Assembly: GCA_028274465.1 (NCBI GenBank)
Contig: CM051457.1
Location: forward strand, 16,379,097 to 16,443,096
Direction of reading: 5' to 3'
Length of the DNA: 64,000 nt
Source: Plantago ovata
Lineage: Eukaryota > Streptophyta > Magnoliopsida > Lamiales > Plantaginaceae
Positions 12,271-21,752 of the stretch are shown one piece after another (positions within the stretch are counted from its first letter, which is position 1; every line of letters starts with the position of its first letter). The translations under genes and the position numbers were made by a program. The notes beneath the pieces were generated by a model, which was given only the letters and a program-made list of their open reading frames with translations, was not told the DNA's origin and searched no databases.

Positions 12271-12373
12271 ATGATCATTACTGAATCATCGGTGGTTTCT
12301 TAAATGTGCTAAATTCTTGTAAAAACATTTAAACTTGTGGAGTATTTAAGAAGACGAAAATTACATAATAATC

Positions 12374-12512
12374 TAAAGTCCTTAATTTGCCAATACATTT
12401 CGCAATTCTACATGTCATGCGCAGTTGTGCGCTTCATTATTATTAGTGTATGATATCAATTAAAATAAAATTTTGTGCAACTATGTCATATTGCGTTAAA
12501 CACAAGTATTGC
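12374..12512 (+). repeat. Direct repeat, copy 2 (about 140 bp)
   Basis: Second copy of the 10141-10285 sequence, same orientation, lying just outside the solo LTR. See that entry for the shared blocks. Confidence 0.6.
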
Positions 12513-13096
12513 TCTAATTGACCAATGCAAATCTCTCATTGAAAATCACATCTACTCCAACATGAATATTCGGTATCTCAAAATAAGTGAATAAAATTTT
12601 GTGAGACGGAAAAAGTAATTAAATGTAAAAACTTCATATAAATATATTACTCAATCTCTCTTAAAGCCATTTGCCGTCTTTCCGCTCTCCCACCCAATTG
12701 GGATTTTCCACAAACTTTAGATATAAAAGCCACCAACGTTATCATTGGTTGCCCCCAAAACCCAAATTAAGTTGACACACACGACTTGGCTAGTGTTATC
12801 TCTTTATCTACCAAAATACCACATCTCGTTTCCATTTCACACAAGTATCCTCACTTAACTAGCTCACTCATTCACTTGAGAATATTTGATCTCTGAGTTT
12901 CAATTACTATTATTCATTTCAATAATTCACCAATGATGTAAAAATTAGCTACCTATAATAAGGTGCGTAGTTAGAGGTAAATAGGCCTACATGTTACTGT
13001 GTGTATATGCTCATTAAATTTACAATTGAAGTTTGTTGAGTTGCAAGGGCAATAATGACCTGCAAGTGAGTAAAAACGCACTAGATTGAGTGTAAT

Positions 13097-13680
13097 CAGG
13101 GGCGAAGCTACATCAAGAAGGATCCCGTGCGTTGCACGGGGTATTTATTTATTTATTTTTAGTAATGCAATTTTCAGTTTTATAATGGAGACATACAGGC
13201 TGTGTTTGGGCCGTAGTGTAAGAAGGCGGCCCATTACAAATTCAGTTCCTACATATAGTTATTCAGCCCAATCCCAACAAAGAAATCAAAAGCAGCAAAG
13301 ATCGATCAATTCAGGGGCACGCTTATTTCTCCGCTTATTTGCTTACAACTCACAGGAAGAAATTTGTGCATGAACTCTTTTTATATTTTTATTGTTAAAT
13401 ATGATATTATATTTTCGGAAAAAAAATTACAAATTACTCGTCTTACATTCAAAATTTAATCTAAAAATTAGTATTAAATTAGTTTAATCTAAAAATCTTC
13501 CTATAAATTAGTTATTTTACTAATTTTAGTTAAAAAAATCATAAATATCCTAAATTTTCTCTCACTAAGACACTATCATAAAAATCGTAAAACATTATAT
13601 CAATATACGGCATATAAACATTTATTAGACTTAGTTCGATGGGATACACGGGTCAATAGAAAATTCTGACTTCGTCTCGG
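13097..13680. mobile_element. Non-autonomous hAT element with perfect 8-bp target duplication
   Basis: The element starts CAGGGGCGAAGC and ends with the imperfect inverse (reverse complement CCGAGACGAAGT). It is flanked on both sides by AGTGTAAT (13089-13096 and 13681-13688). An 8-bp duplication plus a CAGGGGCG-type end is the signature of hAT transposons. At 584 bp it has no transposase and depends on one supplied elsewhere. The intact duplication argues for a fairly recent insertion. Confidence 0.85.
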
Positions 13681-13688
13681 AGTGTAAT

Positions 13689-14284
13689 ATTCTAAAGATA
13701 ATATGAGTGTGGTGTCAGCCTATTAACTTCAGTCCTTCGACGATCAGGAATGAGAAAAAGATCATGTGGAATTTTGATTACGTTATTTTTTTTATAGGAA
13801 ACTATTGAGGGTTATTGCAATTTGCAATGTAACGGATTCGTGCGAGTTGATCTCATTCTCATGAGTTTGATCTTTGATGACACATAATACGTGCATGCCA
13901 AACTAAAAGAGGCGGCAGCACATGCCAACGTGCAGAGGACAAACAAAGCTGCCCATGATTTTCTTTTCTTTCTCACCCACAATATATTTCAAGTTTCAAC
14001 ATACCCACCCATAATGAAAACAAACAGGTTGGTCTATTCTACTTGTGTATCCGACCCGTATTATTAATTGAAATGGGTCGATCGTTTAAGTAAGAGTTAC
14101 AAAATCAAGACTCGTAAGAACCGATTTACAAAAACTCCGCCTACCCTAACATTAACAACATCTTCTAGTTTATTTTATTTTTTATGTTTAAATTGGAACT
14201 TCCACACGTTTATGTATGTGACAAACACTATTAGGTAGCAAGCAATTGAGCCTCAGTTGACGAGGTTTGATTTGAATAGTTGAG
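13689..14284. other. Intergenic, nothing recognised
   Basis: AT-rich DNA between two hAT-like elements. I see no exon, RNA gene or clear repeat. Confidence 0.4.
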
Positions 14285-15107
14285 GTTGGGCGGATCTACC
14301 ATGTGGCAAGGGGTCAAGTGCTCCCTCGATATTTGAGTTGAAAGTACTATTATACCCTTCATACAAAATATGTTAAATTAAATATATACATTGTGCATGC
14401 ATTCATTTACACATTTGAAGTAGTGATGCAGCGGTAGATATCCCTTCCTTATCCACTGCCCACGCGGGTTCGAAACCTGAGATCAACATCCTTCTTTTTA
14501 TATTTTATTTTTCTACATTTCCTTTTTATATTTACTTTTTCTTCATTTCCTTTTTATATTTACTTTTTCTTCATTTCCTTTTTATATTTCCTTTTTCTTC
14601 ACTTTATGTTCACAAATTTATTTTGCCATATTCCTTCTAATTTTTTAATTTTAACCAAAAATATTCTCTCTCCAAATTAGTTTCTCCTTCACAAATAAAA
14701 ATTAACATTCATTTTTAGCAAAATATAAAGGTCCTATTTTTCTTCGTTTACTTATTTTAATATTTTTTTAATTATAAAAAATTAATATTTATCGAAATAG
14801 ATTCATTTCTATCTATTTTCACTTCTTATAATTTTAGAAATATATCATGGAATTCCTTTATTATTTCAATATGATTAACATTTTTAATTTTTGGAATTTC
14901 TTTTGTAACAATTCAAACAAAATTAGTTCAATTATATTATATTTTCAAATAATTTTTTTTTATATATGTTAAATACTTTTTTAACATATATATACTACAT
15001 TTTAGTTCTAAGATATATATTGTTTAAAATACATTTAGACTACAAAGTTTAATCGATATCGTCTTACAACTGTGCCCCTCTTGACAAATTTTTTGCATCT
15101 GCCACTG
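14285..15107. mobile_element. Degenerate hAT-like element
   Basis: The left side reads GGGCGGATC. The right side, read as reverse complement, starts CAGTGGCAGATGC and continues TTGTCAAGAGGGGCAC, matching the left-side GGCAAGGGGTCAAGTGCTCC in outline. These are the usual ends of plant non-autonomous hAT elements. I found no clean 8-bp duplication, so the exact left edge is uncertain. It contains a short T-rich tandem array (about 14500-14590) and the tRNA-like segment listed next. Confidence 0.5.
14412..14483 (+). repeat. tRNA-like segment with an internal pol III B-box
   Basis: GCAGCGGTAGA resembles an A-box and GGTTCGAAACC is a full B-box match, at roughly the spacing seen in tRNA genes. 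The stretch does not fold into a complete cloverleaf that I can see. It is more likely a tRNA-derived piece carried by the surrounding transposon than a working tRNA gene. Confidence 0.4.
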
Positions 15108-15529
15108 TTGCTAGCACTTAATCAACTTGGACATTTATTCTTGTAATAATAACAATGAATTTTTATTGATTAATTAGAAAGGTAATTAATAGTGCATGGT
15201 ATGAAACGTGATCAATCTCAAACACTTTTAAATTTTAATACTACTCATCCTTTTTTATTCTATACGTATTCCATTTTTGTCCGTTTCTTTGGATTCTATA
15301 CGTTTCTATTTTTGACAAATCTTTATATCACAACTTTATTGTGGGTTGTGCCACTACACAGGGGCGAGCGCATTCATGCGCAAGGGGCAGCAGTTGCTGC
15401 CCCTGGATTTTTCAATTTTTTTAGTATTATACCTATGACATTGTGTTAATTAATTAAAATTATGTTTCCTAATCACAATCGGTACAGGGGAAGTTTGGGA
15501 ATAGTACCTATGATAATTACTAATTATTA

Positions 15530-15788
15530 CTCCCTCCGATTTTTAATACTTATCATTTTAGATTTTTTACTATTGGAAAAATACTTGTCGTTTTACATTT
15601 TTCAAAAAGACTTTCATCACAATTAATGCATTTTGTTGAATTCCATGCCATTTAGAAGCTTACTATTGGTTGAAGTATAGTAATTACTTGTAATTATTGC
15701 AGTATATTTATAAAATCAATGAATTAAATGAGATGTATTAAAATGTGTGAAAATCCTAAAACGACAAGTAAAAAAAAATCGGAGGAAG
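15530..15788. mobile_element. Stowaway-type MITE nested in the hAT element
   Basis: The ends are CTCCCTCCGATTTTT and, reverse complemented, CTTCCTCCGATTTTT. They continue into matching ACTTRTCRTTTTAG blocks, and TA flanks both sides. TA duplications and CTCCCTCC ends are diagnostic for Stowaway elements mobilised by Tc1/mariner transposases. It is 259 bp and non-coding. Confidence 0.85.
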
Positions 15789-15924
15789 TACTTCTTTGTT
15801 TACTACACTATACTACACTCCTACTACTACTTTGTTTTTTCTTTTTTTACCATTTTACTATTTCCTTTGTTAACTTGTAACAACTCCATTTCATTTTTTT
15901 TAACTTTGATTATATTCGGTTTAA

Positions 15925-16055
15925 CCTCAAATTAATCATAATTTATTATGAAAAAAATAATTTTAAAAATTATATTATGAAAATATACTTTCTTATATTT
16001 TCATAATATAAGTTTTTAAATTACTTTTTCACAATGAATTATGATTAATTTGAGG
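15925..16055. repeat. Long AT-rich hairpin
   Basis: The two arms are near-perfect reverse complements: CCTCAAATTAATCATAATT at the left edge and AATTATGATTAATTTGAGG at the right edge. Pairing continues inward almost to a tiny loop near 15988. It lies inside the 15359-16576 hAT element, either as its own structure or as another tiny nested foldback element. Confidence 0.8.
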
Positions 16056-16893
16056 TCGAGACGCATGAAATAATTAATTTTTAAATGAATTTTAAAGTGA
16101 GGTTCTTCAAAGTGACTGGCGGAAGAAATTAATTTTTGTAAATGAATTTTAATCATAAATTACTTTTAAATTATAGTGAAAGAATATAACTAAGCACATT
16201 ATAAATTAAATAAAATATAATTTTATAATACAATGTTATCATATATTGAAACTGTCAGCATAGAAAGACTTTTCTCTCAACATTATAAAACATCAACTCA
16301 ACCGAATGGGTGGCGGGTGGTGATGAATTTATCAATCATAATTTAGTGGTTTATCTTGAAAAATAAAAAAAATTATTCTGCCATATCGAGGAATCTATCA
16401 TTTAAAATTTTTAAAGTATGATCAATCGCCCTAGTCAATTATCATCAGACAATTTATATTCTGAGCCTTTTTCTCAGATTTTACTTTTATCTAAAACAAT
16501 CATAAAAAATATTGGATTTTCTTAATCCATTTATAAATCTTGCTCCCCCTGACTTAATTTTCTGCGTTCGCCACTGCCACTACACCAACATACTACACTC
16601 ATTATATAAACCTCATAAAACTTCGATCCAAAAATAAACGTATAGAATCCAAAAAAACAGACGATTACTTACTAATATTTTCATCTCACGAATATATGGT
16701 TCAAATGTGACGTTCAAGCTTGAATTTTAACTCTATTGTTGGCTTATGGCAAACGTCCAACAAGCCAGCTAGCTAATGGTAGATAGGAATAAAAATTTAG
16801 CACTAGCTAATGAAATGCAGGGGATTATTTTGCCCTACTTTAGAAACAACTCAAATTGAATTTAGGCTTATTTGATGGAGAAACTATTATTTA

Positions 16894-17053
16894 GGCTATA
16901 TTCTCTTCGTCTAAACATAACTAAATTGAATTGAATTGAACTGAACTAAACTGAAATGAACTTAATGCATCTGAGCTAAAATTAATACATCTGAATTGAA
17001 TTGAATTGGATTGGACTTAAAATAAGCAATTTTCAGATGAAGAGAATAAAACC
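16894..17053. mobile_element. Tourist-like MITE made of GAAYTGAAYT units
   Basis: The ends GGCTATATTCTCTTCGTCT and (reverse complement) GGTTTTATTCTCTTCATCT match at 15 of 19 positions, and TTA flanks both sides. TTA duplications point to the PIF/Harbinger superfamily. The 160-bp interior is a degenerate array of TGAATTGAACTGAACT-type units. The same unit type occurs at 30240-31510. Confidence 0.75.
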
Positions 17054-18855
17054 TTACTCCGTTTTGATGTTCCCAGTACTTCGTTTTACTGACTTTTTTA
17101 AAACTTCTTAAATTAACCACACACATGGAAACTAATTAGTAACTTTGTAAACAAATTGTACTTTAAGAAAGTTTGACGAAATAATTTAACTCTGGCGTGG
17201 GGATATATAGTAAAATTAATAATTAAAATACAAAATAAAACGGGACGGGGGCGGAGGATTAATTTAAATGAGGGATATCATTGTCAAGGTCAAGCGTTTT
17301 AAACTAAAGTATAATACTAGATGCCATAACATTTTCAACTTTATGAAAAGGTCCTCGAATTAGCGGTTCGGCCCGTAAATTGATACTTATACCGTAAAAT
17401 TCAACTTTTCTGAATTCAAAGCTCTCGTAACGTGACGTGACAATATACATTAATATCATACACCCAGAAAAAGTTTCTCTCCAACGACTATAAATGAAAA
17501 CTAACGGGATTCTATATATGTCCCACCGAAACAAAAATGCCACCAAATTAATCGATAAATTCATTGTAAAGGGTAGTTGGATTAAAGATAAAACAATATG
17601 CACATCGAATTAGATATTTTTACACTTAAAAATGAGTTAATTAAATGGTTAAAAAGTTAAACTCATTTACACAAAATGAAGACGAGAGGAAAATGGAAAT
17701 GCAATTGAACTTAAGTTTGTGATGAATTTGAATATCAAAAGTCAAAACCGAACTTTTTTTTAAAAAAAAAAAAATTCACTTTATAATTCACATTTTAACC
17801 ATATTAACTCTGTGCATAATAAATAATTTATTTTTATCCATTTTTACAAACGGACAACTCTCATACCAATTAAAAGGGGTGAGATTGTCACCGTAAATGA
17901 CATTTACAAATTTATAACTCATCTCTCCACATTTCATATGTCATAAGTTTTAATAATGATCCCCGAATTTAAAAGAGTATATTTATAACTATATTCATGC
18001 ATTTTCTCTTTTTACTTTTCCTTTTCGCCAACTCATCCGTCCATTAGAACACAAAAGTTAAGCGGCTGAAATTTAAAGTTGTCCGATTCTTATAACTCCA
18101 TAGTAAAATATGGCTTATAACTCTTAATTAAGTTCGTCAATGTAACCAATCAACCCAACAAAATCAACTACGACTTATGTAATCGATTTAAAGGGAATTA
18201 ACAAAGGAAACTATGAAGTTGCTAATCAAAGCTACTATCTCTATCGTTTGTTTTTTGAACCGTCATTAAATAAAATAGAACAATCGAATGTGTGTACACA
18301 TATATAAATTCCAGAGTCTGCGGAAGCATATATGTAAAAGAGTCTTGATTTTTCATAAATCCCATTCCATGTCTCAAAAACATGAAGCAATATTAAATTA
18401 GGTACATAATTCAAAGCATACTAAAATGTCTTTAACCTCTTTTGATAGAGCAATATCTTGTCACGACTTATAATTTGAAAGAGCAATAAGATCACACTAG
18501 CAAAGAGACACTTGCTTTTAACTTGAAAATGGAACCAGGAACTTGTGTAGAATTTTGGAGAAAATGTTTTAGAAAAAAAAATAGGACATATACTATTATA
18601 ATATAAAATACGAGGAAAAAAAGAAGTGATGATAACTTGTAAATGTACATGACTAAAGTACAGCATAGTCCAAGCTGTCGTTTAAAACATCCTTCCTTCT
18701 TCTTCTTCCTCTCCGCGTCTCCCAACTTTCCATTCAAACTTTTCACACACTCACTCACATATACAATACATACATACATACACCCCACCACTCTCTATCT
18801 ACAAACCCATTCATTACTCATCTCCATTTTCCACAATCCAACATTCATCATCATC
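17054..18855. other. Intergenic, upstream of the COBRA-like gene
   Basis: AT-rich DNA without a recognised gene. From about 18680 it becomes C- and CT-rich (with an ACATACATACATACA run near 18770), which fits the 5' leader of the COBRA-like gene. No transposon ends were recognised. Confidence 0.4.
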
Positions 18856-21752
18856 ATGCCCACAACACTAACACACCCCCTTTTCTTCTTCCTCCTCCTT
18901 TCCCAAACCCTCGCCCAAGCCCCCCTGCCCCACCACCCGCCTCCGATGACTGCAACGGCGTCTTCCTCACATACACCTACACCTCCGGCCGCGCCGTGCC
19001 TCCCCTCGATCCCACAAACCAAGCCTACCGCTTCGAATCTCAGCTCGTTATTCTAAACAACGATGCCGAGGAGCTCCGGTCCTGGCGGGTTTGGGTCGGG
19101 TTCCAGCATGATGAGTACCTGGTTTCCGCGTCTAATGCTTTGCTTGCTGATGGGAGTTCGATTCCTGGGAGTGTTGGGAATGGTACCATTTTTGCTGGAT
19201 ATCCGAATCCGGATCTGCGGACGGGTATTGAGACAGCCGGTGATGTGACCCAGATGAGTGTCAGGGTCGAGTTGGTGGGCACTCAGTTCGGGGTTGGGCC
19301 TAGGAGTGTTCCGATGCCGAGAAATATCTCCTTGGTTAACGATGGTTGGGTTTGTCCTAGGCCTACTATGCAAGGTCAGTTCTGTTTCAGTTTTTAAATT
19401 TTAAATTTCAAATTCTCATACTGTGCATTATTCATTTAGGATAGATCTGCTTGAGATGATCAGCTTTATTAGTTGTTTGAGGATTTCAATTTGGCTCGAC
19501 TTTTGTGACTTGGCCTAATTTGGTGATTTTGTTAAAATTGAAATGCAAATTGGTTGAATTTTGATCAACTGATTTCTGGATCTTTCTTCTTTTTTTCTAT
19601 GTTTGATTAGGAATTGATTTGTTGATTATTTTAGTCTCTGTTTGAAAAAATAGCGCTTGGTTATTGTTGTCAAGCACGACTAGATGATGATGATGTTGAC
19701 AGGGCTGTTTATATTCTAAGGAAATAGAGGCTTTTTGGTTTTTTGTTGACACCCATAAACAAAATATGGACATACTAATAGCCTGGAGCTTGATTAATAT
19801 GGCTGTACTATCCTCCATTTGAATGAACCGTGTCTTTCAAGTTATCGATCGTACTAACTACTAACTGAACCGAGTAAATAGCCTTGAAGCCTTTGTGTCA
19901 TGCTTCCTTTTATGGATTAGGATTCTGTCTGTGCTGTTTAATATCTTATCCTACTAGCTGGATTCTAACTTTTTTAAGCACGCTGGTAGTGGGTACCTAT
20001 CACGGTAAAGTTTCAGTTTGATCTTCCTTGCTTCTTGGTACGGAAGCTTACATCTTGCCTACTAGGAATACCAATTAGAAGATCCATGTAATTAACAGTT
20101 TGATGAAAAATGATCCTACAAAGATGCAGAATCTTTGAAACTAGATGTATTATTGTGCATAAGATTCTTAGAGCTTCTGGTGAATGGGTTCTTCTTCTCT
20201 GCTTGTTGCATAGACGTGTATTAGTTATGTAGCAACAATAAATTGTCAGGTTCTTAAAACTAATGTGTTCTGGATCTGGTTCTTATTGACATTCCACTAT
20301 TGCACGGCTGATCTGGCTGTTTTTGTTTCAGGGAATAGCACAATGCAAGTATGTTGCAACAGAGACCCAAGCTTCAGGACCAATGTCACCTTAGATGAAG
20401 ACTTCTTACCCCGTCAAGAAGGTGATCTTACCATAATGTATGACGTTACAAGAACATACGAATCGAACTATTGGGCGCAAGTTTCAATTGAAAACCACAA
20501 CCCTCTTGGCCGCCTAGACAACTGGCAGTTGAGTTGGGACTGGATGGAAGATGAGTTCATCATGGCCATGAGAGGTGCCTACCCCTCTGTGGTTGACACA
20601 TCACCATGTGTTTTCGGCGTCCAGGGCCAATACTACCAGAGTCTTGACTTCTCCACTGCATTGAACTGTGACCGACGGCCAACAATTGTTGACCTACCGC
20701 TAGCGATGACCAACAACACAAACCTTGGAATGGTACCCTTCTGTTGCCGCAATGGGACGATTTTGCCCCCAGCCATGGACCCTAGCCAGTCAAGATCAGC
20801 ATTCCAGATCAACGTCTTTAAAATGCCTCCCAATCTCAATCGCTCTCATCTGACTCCACCGCAAAATTGGGGGATTCAAGGCCGTCTCAATCCAGATTAT
20901 AGATGTGGCCCCCCAGTCCGTGTGAGCCCGAGCATGTTTCCAGACCCAGCTCAGCAATTACCCCACACATCTGCAGTTGCCAGCTGGCAAGTTGTGTGTA
21001 ACATAACCCATCCAAGAGGAGCTAGTCCTCGATGCTGTGTATCGTTTTCCGCTTTCTACAATGAATCAATCATTCCCTGCCAAACCTGTGCATGTGGGTG
21101 TCCTGCTAACACAGATCGGACATGTAGCAGCACTGCACCGGCTCTCTTCCTCCCGTCTCAGGGTATCCTGGTACCATTCGAGAACCGCACAAATTATGCC
21201 CTGGCATGGGCTAATCTCCACCATTTCCCTGTCCCGAACCCTCTCCCATGTAGCGACAATTGTGGTGTCAGTCTCAACTGGCACTTGTTCACTGACTACA
21301 GAGGTGGATGGTCAGCGAGAATCACAATCTTCAACTGGGATGAAACTGCATTTGTCGACTGGTTCACTGCAATAGAGTTGGACAGAGCTGCGGATGGTTT
21401 TGAAGCTGCCTACTCTTTCAACGGAACTAGAATGGATGCAGTGAACAATACAATTTTCATGCAAGGTCTTCCAGGTTTGAACTATTTAGTGGGTGAAGTA
21501 GACGGGGCTAACCCAGCCAGGGATCCTAGGAACCCAGGAAAGCAACAATCTGTGATCTCATTTACGAAGAGGCTGACACCTGGAATTAATGTTGCTGCTG
21601 GAGATGGATTTCCGACCAGAGTTTACTTCAATGGCGAGGAGTGTTCACTGCCAAGAATACTGCCAATCAGTGATTCTTACAGACTCGGTGCATCATCTGG
21701 CTTGTCATTGCTGGTATTGATGTTAGTAGCTTTTGTCTTCGGTCAACATTAG
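18856..21752 (+). CDS. COBL7: COBRA-like GPI-anchored protein, COBL7 group
   Basis: Two exons, 18856-19374 and 20332-21752, are joined by a GT-AG intron. The extra N-terminal domain (from [12 protein letters not shown]) before the main COBRA domain defines the longer COBL7-11 subgroup. The domain includes [10 protein letters not shown], the cysteine-rich centre with the family CCVS motif, and CQTCACGC. A hydrophobic C-terminus after a small-residue stretch ([17 protein letters not shown]) fits a GPI-anchor signal. These proteins act at the outer plasma membrane in cellulose deposition and oriented growth. The ATG at 18856 begins a good signal peptide ([20 protein letters not shown]), but it is one base out of frame with the DDCNG part. 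The coding length is 1940 nt, one short of a multiple of three. The break lies near a run of six Cs at 18920-18925, so a sequencing or assembly error is likely; a real null allele is the alternative. Close to 646 residues are expected. Confidence 0.9.

Larger units (their letters stand above)
10079..13096. other. Repeat-rich intergenic region after the P-loop gene
   Basis: No host gene is seen. The region holds a pair of related 140-bp sequences, a degenerate tandem repeat and a solo LTR, each listed on its own. A T-run of 15 occurs near 10600. The remainder is unassigned AT-rich DNA. Confidence 0.4.
15359..16576. mobile_element. Non-autonomous hAT element with perfect 8-bp target duplication
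   Basis: The left end is CAGGGGCGAGCGCA and the right end, reverse complemented, is CAGTGGCGAACGCA (12 of 14 identical). CCACTACA flanks it on both sides (15351-15358 and 16577-16584). It is 1218 bp with no transposase reading frame. Short palindromes lie next to the left end (GCGCATTCATGCGC and the one at 15384-15403). It carries a nested Stowaway element and a long AT-rich hairpin. Confidence 0.9.
15267..16668. repeat. Inverted-repeat element split by a hAT insertion
   Basis: Around 15267-15317 the sequence TTTGGATTCTATACGTTT occurs in a longer block. Its reverse complement lies at about 16618-16668 in a matching block. Between them sits the precisely bounded hAT element 15359-16576. Removing that element and one duplication leaves a small foldback of roughly 175 bp, so this is an older MITE into which the hAT element jumped. 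Confidence 0.6.
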
